Origin: an uncultured Flavobacteriales bacterium
GTDB taxonomy: Bacteria > Bacteroidota > Bacteroidia > Flavobacteriales_E > Vicingaceae
Direction of reading: 5' to 3'
Assembly (NCBI GenBank): GCA_913056345.1
Contig: CAJXMH010000025.1
Location: 1 to 43,324 of the forward strand
Length of the DNA stretch: 43,324 nt
Below, piece after piece: positions 22,383 through 29,755 of this stretch (its first letter is position 1; every line of letters starts with the position of its first letter). The position numbers were made by a program, and so were the translations under genes. A model generated the notes under the pieces. The model saw only the letters and a list, made by a program, of their open reading frames with translations, was not told where the DNA came from and ran no database searches.

Positions 22383-23938
22383 CTTCGATGAAAGTCCGTT
22401 TTACTGAGTTCGCGCATTTTTTCGCGATTCATGTTTTCCTCTGGGTTTTCTGTAATGGTATGTAAAGGTAGAATCTCACCTTCGGGTGTTCTTTTAAAGC
22501 ACTTCAATTTGTCTTTAAAAATTGAGGACTTGTAAACAGATTTGCCAATCAACATGCGCACACATTCCTGCACCCCTTCTACTATTGAAGGATGAGGGTG
22601 GATCATGTGAGCGAGTTCATCAATACCCTTATTCATGTACATTAACAGTGATACAGATTGAATTGCACTTGAAGCATGTTCACCAATTGCACGCATACCA
22701 AGCACCTTCATATCTTCATCGTCTGAAACAATGATTTTGAAGAACCCATTGGTCTTGCGCATGGCAATCGCTCTAGCAATAGTAGAGTAATCAACTTTAG
22801 AGACGCGAATTGGAATCTTCAATTCCTGTGCTTTCAATTCATTTATTCCTACAGAAGCAACTTCAGGGGTGAGGAACATAATGGTTGAGATGTTTTCATA
22901 ATGGATAGGCTTAACCGGAAAGTCGGCAAACATCTTAACCACAGCATGCCGTGCTTCTCTTTCACCAACATTAACTAAAGCTAAGTGACCTGATACATCT
23001 CCAACAGCATAAATATTAGGTACATTGGTTCTAGTGTCTTCATCGCCAATGTGAACGCCTCGCTTACTCATTTGAACGTTTGCATTTTCTAGGTCTAGCG
23101 ATTCAATATTAGGCACCCGTCCAATAGACAATAATGCCTTTTCAACTCGGATCACATCTCGACTACCATCTTTGTTCTCGATCTCATACTCTACCTCATC
23201 GCCTAAGTGATCCATGCGAATCAACTTGGAACCTCGGTGAATTACCACGCCATTTTCTTCTAAATTAGAGGCCACGAGTTCAGCTACGTCTTCGTCTTCA
23301 AAAGGCAAGATACGCTCTGCCTTGTCAATCAAATAGACTTTAGTTTGACCAAAATTTGAGAACATAGTTGCAAACTCACAACCAATTACACCTGCACCAA
23401 GAATCACCATGCTTTTTGGAAACTTATCCAAGTGAAGGATCCCATCAGAGGTCATGATCACTTTTTCATCCACCTTAATATTAGGAATAACTCTTGGCCT
23501 GCTGCCGGTAGCGATGATCGTATTATCGGCATAAATGCTAAAGGAACTACCGTCTTCTTTGCGTATGAGAATCTCATTTGATGATATAAAACTGGCTTCT
23601 CCTTTTTCGTAGTTGATCAGTCCAGTTTCAGAATGGATAATTCGCAGGTGACAAGAAAGTTGGAACTTTCTTTCAAAGAGGGCTTCATCAATAATCTCCT
23701 TTACCTTATCAAAGCCGATGTCGATGCGTTTGTCTTCGCCAATTTCATCCTTTACAGTTTTGACTTTATTGGAAAGCTCCCACATCGTTTTTGAAGCCAA
23801 AGCGCCATCATAAATACCATAGCCTCCAAGTTTGTCTTTTTCAACTAAAACTACTTTTTTGCCAAAATCTATGGCTCTCATGGCCGCTGCATAACCTGCA
23901 GGCCCACCACCAATTACACATAAATCGTACTTATCCAT
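22379..23938 (-). CDS. FAD/NAD(P)-dependent oxidoreductase of the lipoamide-dehydrogenase fold lacking the redox-active cysteines
   Basis: The 519-aa protein shows the complete fold: an N-terminal FAD motif (CVIGGGPAGYAAAMRA), a second GxGxxG site for NAD(P) (ILGAGVIGCEFATMFSNFG), TNVPNIYAVGDVSG for FAD, and the dimerisation domain with MIHPHPSIVEGVQE. In lipoamide dehydrogenase the segment after LGG contains Cys-x4-Cys; here it reads LGGYGIYDGALASK, so the two positions are Gly41 and Ala46. It therefore cannot be a standard disulfide reductase and is more likely a soluble transhydrogenase or diaphorase-type enzyme, or uses another acceptor. A C-terminal extension of about 50 residues (SSIFKDKLKCFKRTPEGE onward) is unusual. 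Convergent with the peroxidase gene, whose stop it overlaps. Fold certain, substrate unknown. Confidence 0.85.
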   Translation of the reverse strand: MDKYDLCVIGGGPAGYAAAMRAIDFGKKVVLVEKDKLGGYGIYDGALASKTMWELSNKVKTVKDEIGEDKRIDIGFDKVKEIIDEALFERKFQLSCHLRIIHSETGLINYEKGEASFISSNEILIRKEDGSSFSIYADNTIIATGSRPRVIPNIKVDEKVIMTSDGILHLDKFPKSMVILGAGVIGCEFATMFSNFGQTKVYLIDKAERILPFEDEDVAELVASNLEENGVVIHRGSKLIRMDHLGDEVEYEIENKDGSRDVIRVEKALLSIGRVPNIESLDLENANVQMSKRGVHIGDEDTRTNVPNIYAVGDVSGHLALVNVGEREARHAVVKMFADFPVKPIHYENISTIMFLTPEVASVGINELKAQELKIPIRVSKVDYSTIARAIAMRKTNGFFKIIVSDDEDMKVLGMRAIGEHASSAIQSVSLLMYMNKGIDELAHMIHPHPSIVEGVQECVRMLIGKSVYKSSIFKDKLKCFKRTPEGEILPLHTITENPEENMNREKMRELSKTDFHRS

Positions 23939-23982
23939 CTCTACAATTTGGAATGTAACATTCTCAATTACGTAAACTTAAA

Positions 23983-23990
23983 CAAAGTTA
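23983..23990 (-). promoter_or_regulatory. Bacteroidota -7 box TAACTTTG before the flavoprotein gene
   Basis: On the minus strand TAACTTTG fits TAnnTTTG and lies 44 nt before the ATG at 23938. A TTG about 23 nt further upstream is slightly outside normal -33 spacing. Confidence 0.45.
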
Positions 23991-24050
23991 TAGAAGTATT
24001 GTGTAAAAAAGAGCAACTTAAGGTTAAGCATCAACCGGCGTATGTTAACA

Positions 24051-24078
24051 AAAAAGCCACTCTTTCAAGTGGCTTTTT
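24051..24078 (-). terminator. Rho-independent terminator after the FKBP operon
   Basis: AAAAAGCCACT (24051-24061) and AGTGGCTTTTT (24068-24078) form a perfect 11-bp stem around a 6-nt loop. Read on the minus strand the stem is followed by T-rich sequence, 3 nt after the stop of the last FKBP gene. The symmetry would also allow use from the other strand. Confidence 0.85.
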
Positions 24079-24081
24079 GTT

Positions 24082-25023
24082 TTATTCTGCTGCGGCAGCT
24101 TCGGTAACATCGACGAGTTCAACATCGAAGATTAACGTATTGTAGGGTTTAATGATCCCTCCTGCCCCGCTCGGGCCATAAGCAATACTTGAAGGAATGA
24201 TCAAACGGGCTTCTCCACCTACTTTCATCATGCCAATACCTTCGTCCCAACCTGGAATAACTCTTCCCTGACCTAATGGGAATTCCAAAGGACCGTAAGG
24301 CTCTCTTCGCTCATCGTACAATCCTTGCTCTTCAGCAATTTCTTTGATAGAGGTGTCAAAGTAAGTGCCATCCAATAGCTGACCTGCATAGTTTACTTTC
24401 ACAGTCATACCAGCTTCGGCTTTCTTACCAGTTCCTTCTTTCTTAGAAATGAAGATCAAACCACTCTCAGTAGGTGTCTCCTCAATTCCATTTTCTTCTA
24501 GATAGCTTTGCAATGTAGCCATTTCTGCTTGCATTTGCTCAGCTTGCATTTGCTGTTGAGCAGCTTGGATCTCTTCCATGCTTTGAACATCAATGATGCT
24601 TACATCAAAATACAAAACGCTTGCACTATCTACAAAATCAGGCAACTCTCTCATTCTTGCTGTTTTCAGATAGAAACTATCAGCACTTACAATGATTGAA
24701 GCACTATCGCCTGCATTCATGCCAACGAAAGCATTTAAAATATCACCAGTATATGAGGCAGTATCTGCTTTTAGCTGAGTTGGTTGTCCAGCCTGACGGG
24801 TATCCATCAAAACAGAATCAGATTCTGTCTGGTAACTCATATGCAAGGTTACAATATCACCTGCTTCAATAACTCTACCAGTATCATTATCTTGGTAATA
24901 CTTAATATACAAGCCGTTTTTTTCTGCATATCCTGGATAAGGAGATTTTTGCTGGCTTGAACATGAACTCATCAGAACTCCAATTCCAAAAACGAAAGTG
25001 GTTAAAAGTGATAAATTTTTCAT
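24082..25023 (-). CDS. FKBP-type peptidyl-prolyl isomerase lipoprotein with two FKBP-like domains
   Basis: This 313-aa protein is a lipoprotein (VLMSSCSSQ). A first, degenerate FKBP-like domain covers about residues 35-155 (EAGDIVTLHMSYQT, AFVGMNAGDSASIIV). A Gln/Met/Glu-rich coiled-coil linker follows (IQAAQQQMQAEQMQAEMATL, residues ~160-180). The C-terminal FKBP domain is canonical: MTVKVNYAGQLLDGTYFDTS, FPLGQGRVIPGWDEGIGMMKVGGEARLIIP, AYGPSGAGG, LIFDVELVDV. The second domain keeps the aromatic pocket residues and should be an active prolyl isomerase acting on periplasmic or surface proteins. The ATG overlaps the stop of the preceding FKBP gene (ATGA), and a strong terminator follows. It probably assists folding of exported, T9SS- or motility-related proteins, by association with gldI. 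Confidence 0.88.
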   Translation of the reverse strand: MKNLSLLTTFVFGIGVLMSSCSSQQKSPYPGYAEKNGLYIKYYQDNDTGRVIEAGDIVTLHMSYQTESDSVLMDTRQAGQPTQLKADTASYTGDILNAFVGMNAGDSASIIVSADSFYLKTARMRELPDFVDSASVLYFDVSIIDVQSMEEIQAAQQQMQAEQMQAEMATLQSYLEENGIEETPTESGLIFISKKEGTGKKAEAGMTVKVNYAGQLLDGTYFDTSIKEIAEEQGLYDERREPYGPLEFPLGQGRVIPGWDEGIGMMKVGGEARLIIPSSIAYGPSGAGGIIKPYNTLIFDVELVDVTEAAAAE

Positions 25024-25868
25024 TGGTGTTTTTCTACTTTTAAAATGTTTACATCAAATATAACTGCGGTATATGGTGGGACTATTCCGGCTAAGGAACC
25101 TTCCTTCCCAAAAGCGCGCCGCGAAGGTAGTATTATTTTAACGCTTTCCCCTGATTTCAGTCCACTTATTCCCATATGAATACCTTCTAACAATTGGTAT
25201 TCCTTTCCATACACAAAGGTTGGAATAACAGCTTTGTCGCGGCTGTCCTCAAATACATAGCCGTTCAAAAAACTTCCCTGATAAGCTATGCTGATCTCAT
25301 CACCATTTTCAATTAAATCGCCTTCATGGTTAATTTGCTTAACCTGTCGAATTACATCTCCTACCGTATCTATATAGCCTTCTAAACGAGCCAAGTACTT
25401 TTTTAGGGCAAGTTGTTCTTCTAATTCTCTCTTTGAGAGCAACGTTTGGCGAAACTTTTCTGCCTTAGCTTTATCAAGTACTTTATTAAGACGAAAATAG
25501 AGCTTGATCTTACCTGTGTCCGTTTTACCCAATCGGTAGAAGTCAAACTTTTGATTGAATTCCTTCCGTGGCATAATGAAAATCCCACTATCTCCTTCTT
25601 TGCAAAATGTCCATGCGCTATCAAAAGCGGTTTCATTTAATGGAAATACGTAGGGATAATTTGGAACGTGATGCAAAGTATCGCCTTCAAAATCCAAGAC
25701 TAAGAATGAGGTAGCAAGGTAATCACCGATTTCCGCCCGCCTGCCTTCTCCAAATTGAAGGTATTGAAAAGCGATATCATCGCTCAGTTGTTTGTATGCA
25801 GTTTCCTTATTATCACAAGCCCATAAGAAAATAAGTAGTAAAATCGGCAAGCTCTTCTTTACGCTCAT
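25020..25868 (-). CDS. FKBP-type peptidyl-prolyl isomerase lipoprotein, double domain
   Basis: This 282-aa protein has a lipoprotein signal (LPILLLIFLWACDNK). The N-terminal part has a diverged FKBP-like domain (RRAEIGDYLATSFLVLDFEG ... CKEGDSGIFIMPRKEF), with the pocket residues mostly lost. A helical linker (LDKAKAEKFRQTLLSKRELE) follows. The C-terminal FKBP domain is closer to the consensus (NGDEISIAYQGSFLNGYVFEDS, LLEGIHMGISGLKSGESVKIILPS, AFGKEGSLAGIVPPYTAVIFDV). It starts with an ATGA overlap on the gldI stop and ends in the same overlap with the next FKBP gene. Domain layout matches its downstream neighbour, so the two are probably old duplicates. A chaperone role in the envelope is inferred from family and context. 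Confidence 0.82.
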   Translation of the reverse strand: MSVKKSLPILLLIFLWACDNKETAYKQLSDDIAFQYLQFGEGRRAEIGDYLATSFLVLDFEGDTLHHVPNYPYVFPLNETAFDSAWTFCKEGDSGIFIMPRKEFNQKFDFYRLGKTDTGKIKLYFRLNKVLDKAKAEKFRQTLLSKRELEEQLALKKYLARLEGYIDTVGDVIRQVKQINHEGDLIENGDEISIAYQGSFLNGYVFEDSRDKAVIPTFVYGKEYQLLEGIHMGISGLKSGESVKIILPSRRAFGKEGSLAGIVPPYTAVIFDVNILKVEKHQ

Positions 25869-26404
25869 CTTTTGGCCAAGAGTTTAACATCATACACCAA
25901 AGTCGCTTGTGAGGGAATTTTCATTTGATCACCTGTAATTCCATGAGCTAGGTGGGCAGGTAAAATAAAACGAGCACGGTCTCCAACTGCCATAAGTTTA
26001 ATACCCTCATGTAAACCGCTTTCAACCTGATCAAAGTCTACTGTAAATTCAAAATACTTTCCCTCTTTTGTTTGCGAAATCGTATCGCCATTCATGATAC
26101 TAAGGGTGTAGGCAATTAGCGCATTTTCTCCACCCTCTAGAGTATCGTTGCCTCCTTTTTCATAAATAGCATAATAAAGACCAGATCCACTTTGTGTAAA
26201 TTGATAATTACTTGAATCTATATAAGTTTTGATCTTCTCTTTTTCCTTTTGCAAAAAAAGCTTGTGCGATTCGATCATGGTTTGCTCATACTCCTTCTTA
26301 GTCTTAAAAGGCAATTGCTGTTGCTTGCCCCCTCCTTTGCAAGATGGCAGTAAAGCAGCTAAAAAGAGCATTATAAAAGACTTAATAGTCCAATTCAGCA
26401 GCAT
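25865..26404 (-). CDS. gldI: GldI-like gliding-motility-associated FKBP lipoprotein
   Basis: This 179-aa protein is a lipoprotein with lipobox LLPSCKG, one coiled segment (KEYEQTMIESHKLFLQKEKEK) and one FKBP domain: SGSGLYYAIYEKGGNDTLEGGENALIAYTL, VESGLHEGIKLMAVGDRARFILPAHLAHG, then KIPSQATLVYDVKLL. The order and wording match GldI, the peptidyl-prolyl isomerase needed for gliding motility and T9SS function in Flavobacterium, and the neighbour upstream (a DHH phosphoesterase) is also the neighbour of gldI in flavobacteria. The ATG at 26404 overlaps the nrnA stop by 23 nt and keeps a lysine ahead of the hydrophobic core; an alternative ATG at 26371 would shorten the signal peptide. Symbol given on family and synteny; function in this organism is inferred. 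Confidence 0.75.
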   Translation of the reverse strand: MLLNWTIKSFIMLFLAALLPSCKGGGKQQQLPFKTKKEYEQTMIESHKLFLQKEKEKIKTYIDSSNYQFTQSGSGLYYAIYEKGGNDTLEGGENALIAYTLSIMNGDTISQTKEGKYFEFTVDFDQVESGLHEGIKLMAVGDRARFILPAHLAHGITGDQMKIPSQATLVYDVKLLAKR

Positions 26405-27395
26405 AATCCTCTAAGATTTCTCGAAGTAATTGAACGGTATTGGGTACATCTTGCTGACTGATACCTCCTGCAGCATTTAAATGGCCACCACCGCTAAAAT
26501 GAGCTGCGGCAAGCTGATTAACTGCAAAATCGCCTTTAGAGCGGAAAGACATCTTGACCTTACCGTCTTTTTGGGTAATCAAAATAGCAAGGTTTATTTC
26601 TTTAATGGAAAGCGGATAATTCACCAACCCCTCTGTATCTCCTTTTCGAAAATTATATTGTTGCAATTCTTTTTCAGTTAGCGCAATAATAGCAGTGTGG
26701 AGTGAGTCAATGACAATTAACTTTTCATGCAAAGCATAGCCTAGTAAATTTAAGCGATCGACTGAGTAACTATCATAAACCTTACTGTGAATAAAAGTTT
26801 GGTCTACTCCCATCTCCAAAAGTTTTGCTGCTATTTGATGGGTTTTGGCAGAAGTCGAAGAAAATCTGAAAGAGCCTGTATCAGTTAAGATTCCGGTGTA
26901 AATGCAAGCTGCAAAGTCTTTGTTTTCAAAAACCTCTCCCTTCACCTCTTCTGCGAACTGAAAAACGATCTCAGCGGTTGAACTGGCTGTTGTATCTGAC
27001 CATTGATAGTGAGCAAAGTCTTCAGGGTCTTGATGGTGGTCTAAATTGATCAAAGTGGCCGATTTATTAGCTCGAATAGGTTGCTCCAGACTGGCAGCGC
27101 GCATTAAGGTGTTGAAGTCTAAACAGAAAATGATCTCAGCAGCAGCAATTGCTTTTTCACAGTGGGCTCTACCTTTCTCAAAATTGCTCATATCATCAAA
27201 ACCAGACATCCAACTTAAAAAATCTGGAGCCGGGTCAGGAGTCAATACCTGTACTTCATGTCCTAAACTGTTTAAAAAATGGCCAAGACCAAGGGAGGAA
27301 CCAATTGAATCACCATCGGGAGAGCGGTGAGAAACAATTACAACTTTTTTCATACTACTATTTAGCAATTCAGTTACTTCCTCCAAATTTTTCAT
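26382..27395 (-). CDS. nrnA: DHH-family bifunctional oligoribonuclease / pAp phosphatase
   Basis: This 337-aa protein has the DHH phosphoesterase motifs: VIVSHRSPDGDSIGSSLGL, IFCLDFNT, INLDHHQDPEDFAHYQW, ASSTAEIVFQF and CIYTGILTDTGSFRF. The C-terminal DHHA1 domain ends in FSGGGHLNAAGG, the substrate-binding GGGH motif. NrnA-type enzymes degrade nanoRNAs and dephosphorylate 3'-phosphoadenosine 5'-phosphate. It is the first gene of a four-gene overlapping operon with gldI and two FKBP lipoproteins and is divergent from dps (150-nt gap). The family call is confident; the exact substrate range is inferred. Confidence 0.9.
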   Translation of the reverse strand: MKNLEEVTELLNSSMKKVVIVSHRSPDGDSIGSSLGLGHFLNSLGHEVQVLTPDPAPDFLSWMSGFDDMSNFEKGRAHCEKAIAAAEIIFCLDFNTLMRAASLEQPIRANKSATLINLDHHQDPEDFAHYQWSDTTASSTAEIVFQFAEEVKGEVFENKDFAACIYTGILTDTGSFRFSSTSAKTHQIAAKLLEMGVDQTFIHSKVYDSYSVDRLNLLGYALHEKLIVIDSLHTAIIALTEKELQQYNFRKGDTEGLVNYPLSIKEINLAILITQKDGKVKMSFRSKGDFAVNQLAAAHFSGGGHLNAAGGISQQDVPNTVQLLREILEDYAAELDY

Positions 27396-27456
27396 GGGCT
27401 AAAATTATGCATACAAATTGAGTCAGTAAGACAAGTTTCCGATTTGGCTTAAGGAG

Positions 27457-27480
27457 GCATGTTTACAAGTTTTAACATGC
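27457..27480. promoter_or_regulatory. Dyad GCATGTT-N10-AACATGC upstream of dps
   Basis: A perfect 7-bp inverted repeat lies 66 nt before the dps start, in the dps-nrnA divergent region. On + it is followed by TTTTTCTCTTT. No + strand gene precedes it, so a classical terminator is unlikely; an operator for a stress regulator or a leader hairpin is more plausible. No clear TAnnTTTG box was found for dps (nearest is TATCTTCT at about 27507-27514). Confidence 0.45.
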
Positions 27481-27545
27481 TTTTTCTCTTTAAGGCGCTA
27501 ATTATTACTATCTTCTAAGAGAACCAAAAAAACGAAATAGTTTAT

Positions 27546-28064
27546 ATGAAGAGTTTAGAAGAATTAGAATTAAATCACAATGAAAGTTTAACCCTGCAAA
27601 TGAATGTTGGATTAGATGAAGGAAGCAGGAAAGAAATTGCTAGTGGATTATCAAGAATTTTAGCCGACTCTTATTCTTTGATGATTATGTTACACAATTA
27701 TCACTGGAATATAAAAGGAAAAAACTTTAGACAGATTCACCTACTAACTCAAGAGCAGTATGAAGAATTATTTGAGGCAATTGATGAAGTAGCTGAGCGT
27801 ATCCGTTCATTAGGATTTACTGCACCGGGAAGTATGAGAGAATTTTCAGAATTATCTCAACTTAAAGAACCTGATGCACATGCTTCTGAAGATCGAATGA
27901 TTGCAGATCTACTTTCAGCACACGAGCACCTAGCAAGCAATATTAGAGGAGTAATTGGTTTGGCAGATGATAAAAAAGATGAAGCAACAGCTGATTTACT
28001 TACTGAGAGAATTGAAGTGCATGAGAAGTATGCATGGATGTTAAGAAGCATGTTAGAGGTGTAA
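27546..28064 (+). CDS. dps: Dps family DNA-binding ferritin-like protein
   Basis: This 172-aa protein is a four-helix ferritin-like fold of the Dps family. The inter-subunit ferroxidase ligands are present: His53 in HNYHWNIKG, His65, and Asp80 and Glu84 in EAIDEVAERI. Dps dodecamers oxidise Fe(II) with hydrogen peroxide and protect DNA in starvation or oxidative stress. The N-terminal tail (about 20 residues, acidic) is not obviously DNA-binding. It is the first gene of a tightly packed seven-gene + operon; the next gene starts one base after the stop. The region upstream carries a perfect dyad that may be regulatory. Very confident. Confidence 0.95.
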   Translation: MKSLEELELNHNESLTLQMNVGLDEGSRKEIASGLSRILADSYSLMIMLHNYHWNIKGKNFRQIHLLTQEQYEELFEAIDEVAERIRSLGFTAPGSMREFSELSQLKEPDAHASEDRMIADLLSAHEHLASNIRGVIGLADDKKDEATADLLTERIEVHEKYAWMLRSMLEV

Positions 28065-28065
28065 G

Positions 28066-28383
28066 ATGATACAAGCATTAAAAGAAGCCAAATCATTATC
28101 AGAAGCAACTAGTTTTTTGCGCGAAGAAGGTTACACCGATACGGTTCAGTTCGAAAATGACCAATTAGTCTTAAATGAACAGAATGTTTCTCCTCAAAAT
28201 CTCGTTCTAGAACATACGAAAAGGTTTGAGGGTATGACAAATCCAGCCGACAATACCATTCTTTACGCAGTAAAAAGCAAAGATGGCAGACGTAAGGGTC
28301 TTTTAATAGATTCTTATGGTGCCAAATCCTCTGAGTTAATTGCAGAAATAATTAAAGAGATAGAAAATCATGACAAAAATTAA
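28066..28383 (+). CDS. Small Bacteroidota stress-associated protein, often mislabelled phosphoribosylpyrophosphate synthetase
   Basis: This 105-aa protein starts one base after the dps stop. Its pattern (AKSLSEATSFLREEGYTD, then YRFEGM-like KRFEGMTNPADNTILYAV and GRRKGLLIDSYGAKS) matches a short family common in Bacteroidota that automated annotation names phosphoribosylpyrophosphate synthetase. Real PRPP synthetase is about 310 aa with different motifs, so that name is misleading. No catalytic site is apparent; the conserved FEGM-x-NPxDN-x-I-x-YA core suggests a small alpha/beta fold. Position inside a dps-led operon suggests a stress role. Its last 14 bases overlap the next gene. Confidence 0.75.
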   Translation: MIQALKEAKSLSEATSFLREEGYTDTVQFENDQLVLNEQNVSPQNLVLEHTKRFEGMTNPADNTILYAVKSKDGRRKGLLIDSYGAKSSELIAEIIKEIENHDKN

Positions 28384-28759
28384 ACACCAACCAACAGTTA
28401 CTATTTTACACAATGGCGAAGATAGAAAAGTTAAACAAGCTGAAGCCTTAGCTAAAGGCAACAAGCTAGGTGTAAAATCGATTGATCTTAGTAAAGAAAA
28501 AGTTTCTGAAACGCAATTGGATCTTTTGGCGCGGAATTATGGAGGAGAACTCGACAGTTTGGTGAAAAAGGAATATCAACATGAGGTTGCTGATAAAAGT
28601 GATAGAGAAATACTAACTTTAATAGGTAATAATTCAACTATGCTAAAAACTCCTCTAGCCACAAGTGATGGACAAGTCATCAATTTAACTTCGCCACGAT
28701 CAGTATTGACTTTCAGTAAATCTGAAAACCCAATTGACCCTTATAATCATAAGATTTAA
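28370..28759 (+). CDS. ArsC/Spx-like thioredoxin-fold protein without cysteines
   Basis: This 129-aa protein resembles the arsenate reductase/Spx family. It opens with TVTILHNGEDRKVKQAEALA, where arsenate reductases have a YxNPxCSKSR segment. It continues with KSIDLSKEKVSETQLDLLARNYGG, and near the end has MLKTPLATSDGQVINLTSPRSVL, equivalent to the family's Leu-x-RP-(I/L) segment. The catalytic Cys position is Asp18 and the whole protein has no cysteine, so it cannot be a redox reductase. It may, like Spx relatives, act by binding another protein. It overlaps the preceding gene by 14 nt in the dps operon. The family call is moderately confident, and the function is unknown. Confidence 0.65.
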   Translation: MTKIKHQPTVTILHNGEDRKVKQAEALAKGNKLGVKSIDLSKEKVSETQLDLLARNYGGELDSLVKKEYQHEVADKSDREILTLIGNNSTMLKTPLATSDGQVINLTSPRSVLTFSKSENPIDPYNHKI

Positions 28760-28780
28760 TAATTTTAAAAACTTAATAAT

Positions 28781-29008
28781 ATGGATAATACAAGTAAAAT
28801 ATTACTATCAATAGCTGCAGGTGCAGCAGCAGGTCTTGTTGCCGGTGTACTAATAGCGCCAGCATCAGGAGAAGAAACCAGAGCTAATCTGCAAAAACAA
28901 GGTAAGAAGTTAAAAAAAGACCTTAGTCGTAAAATAGAAGATTTAGGCGACGATGCAGAAGAAAAGTTAAGTGACTTAAAAAAGTCTGCAACCAACGCTA
29001 TGAATTAA
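28781..29008 (+). CDS. YtxH domain small membrane protein
   Basis: This 75-aa protein has one N-terminal transmembrane segment rich in Ala and Gly (LLSIAAGAAAGLVAGVLIAPASG), then a charged amphipathic helix (ETRANLQKQGKKLKKDLSRKIEDLGDDAEEKLSD). This is the YtxH/gas-vesicle-type layout common in general stress operons. It lies between the ArsC-like gene and a holin_3_6-type gene. The A-rich leader (TTAATAATATGG) has no Shine-Dalgarno. Role unknown, probably envelope stress. Confidence 0.85.
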   Translation: MDNTSKILLSIAAGAAAGLVAGVLIAPASGEETRANLQKQGKKLKKDLSRKIEDLGDDAEEKLSDLKKSATNAMN

Positions 29009-29040
29009 AATTAAACCAAATTTAACCAAGCCAAATCATA

Positions 29041-29400
29041 ATGGTAAATCGAGAAGAACTAAATGAGCTTATTGAGGAATTCAAACACTTTCTTGAGGCT
29101 CGTTTAGATCTGTTTAAGCTAAAAATGGCTGAAGAAAGCACAGCCACTTTTGCCAAGATTATGGCCGCCTTTGTATTAGGCGGCTTTTTCTTGCTTTTTT
29201 TAATTTCACTTAGTTTTTTTCTAGGTATGGCTTTAAGTATAATGCTAGACAATTATATTATGGGCTTTGGCCTTGTCTCCTTAGTATATTTCCTTTTGTT
29301 TGCCGTACTCTTTATATTTAGAAAAGCACTAATAATCAATCCGCTACAAAACTCAGCCATCAAAAGCATTTTTAAAGATGAAGAGAAGAACGATTATTAA
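29041..29400 (+). CDS. Holin_3_6 / YqjE-like membrane protein
   Basis: This 119-aa protein has an N-terminal amphipathic helix (NELIEEFKHFLEARLDLFKLKMAEE) and two transmembrane segments (about residues 39-63 and 74-95). It matches the Phage_holin_3_6 / YqjE family, which despite its name is mostly a chromosomal family in stress operons beside YtxH- and YqjD-like proteins. No lysis genes are nearby, so a phage holin role is unlikely. Its end overlaps the next gene by 23 nt. Confidence 0.8.
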   Translation: MVNREELNELIEEFKHFLEARLDLFKLKMAEESTATFAKIMAAFVLGGFFLLFLISLSFFLGMALSIMLDNYIMGFGLVSLVYFLLFAVLFIFRKALIINPLQNSAIKSIFKDEEKNDY

Positions 29401-29755
29401 AGACCTTCATAGTTTAAAGGTTGCGCAATTAGAGCGCGAAGCTGAAACTGCTGAAAGAGAAATTTCCATGAAGCTAAAGGCCTACGAAATATGGGATAAT
29501 CTCTTTGATTTCTCTTTTTCAGCAAAAGATGGTCAAAAAGGACTTAAAGGGTTTTTAGTAGATAACATTTCCCCAATCACTAAGTCGATCAGCGACTTTT
29601 TGATCAACAAAATCATCAAACCAAAATCAGTGTGGGTTAGAAAAGCCAGCTTAGTATTAAGTTCGTTGATAATTGAAAAATACAGCGGTACTTTCAAGTT
29701 TCTAATCAATACTTTATTTAAAGAAGAGCCCGTTGAAACCAAACCAAAACGCTAA
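29378..29755 (+). CDS. Hypothetical protein of the YtxH/YqjE stress operon
   Basis: This 125-aa basic protein was not assigned to a named family. Residues 1-40 form a charged helix (KVAQLEREAETAEREISMKLKA). The rest has moderately hydrophobic stretches (GFLVDNISPITKSISDFLINKIIKP, KASLVLSSLIIEKYSGTFKFLINTLF), which suggests peripheral or weak membrane association, much like YqjK-type partners in proteobacterial YqjCDEK operons. It overlaps genes on both sides by 23 nt, so it is certainly part of the operon. Function not predicted. Confidence 0.7.
   Translation: MKRRTIIKDLHSLKVAQLEREAETAEREISMKLKAYEIWDNLFDFSFSAKDGQKGLKGFLVDNISPITKSISDFLINKIIKPKSVWVRKASLVLSSLIIEKYSGTFKFLINTLFKEEPVETKPKR

Noticed and set aside
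22379-23938. Annotation as dihydrolipoyl dehydrogenase (lpd)
   Set aside because: The two redox-active cysteines required for that reaction are absent.
29041-29400. Prophage remnant suggested by the holin-family match
   Set aside because: No lysin, integrase or phage structural gene nearby; the holin_3_6/YqjE family is a normal chromosomal stress-operon member.
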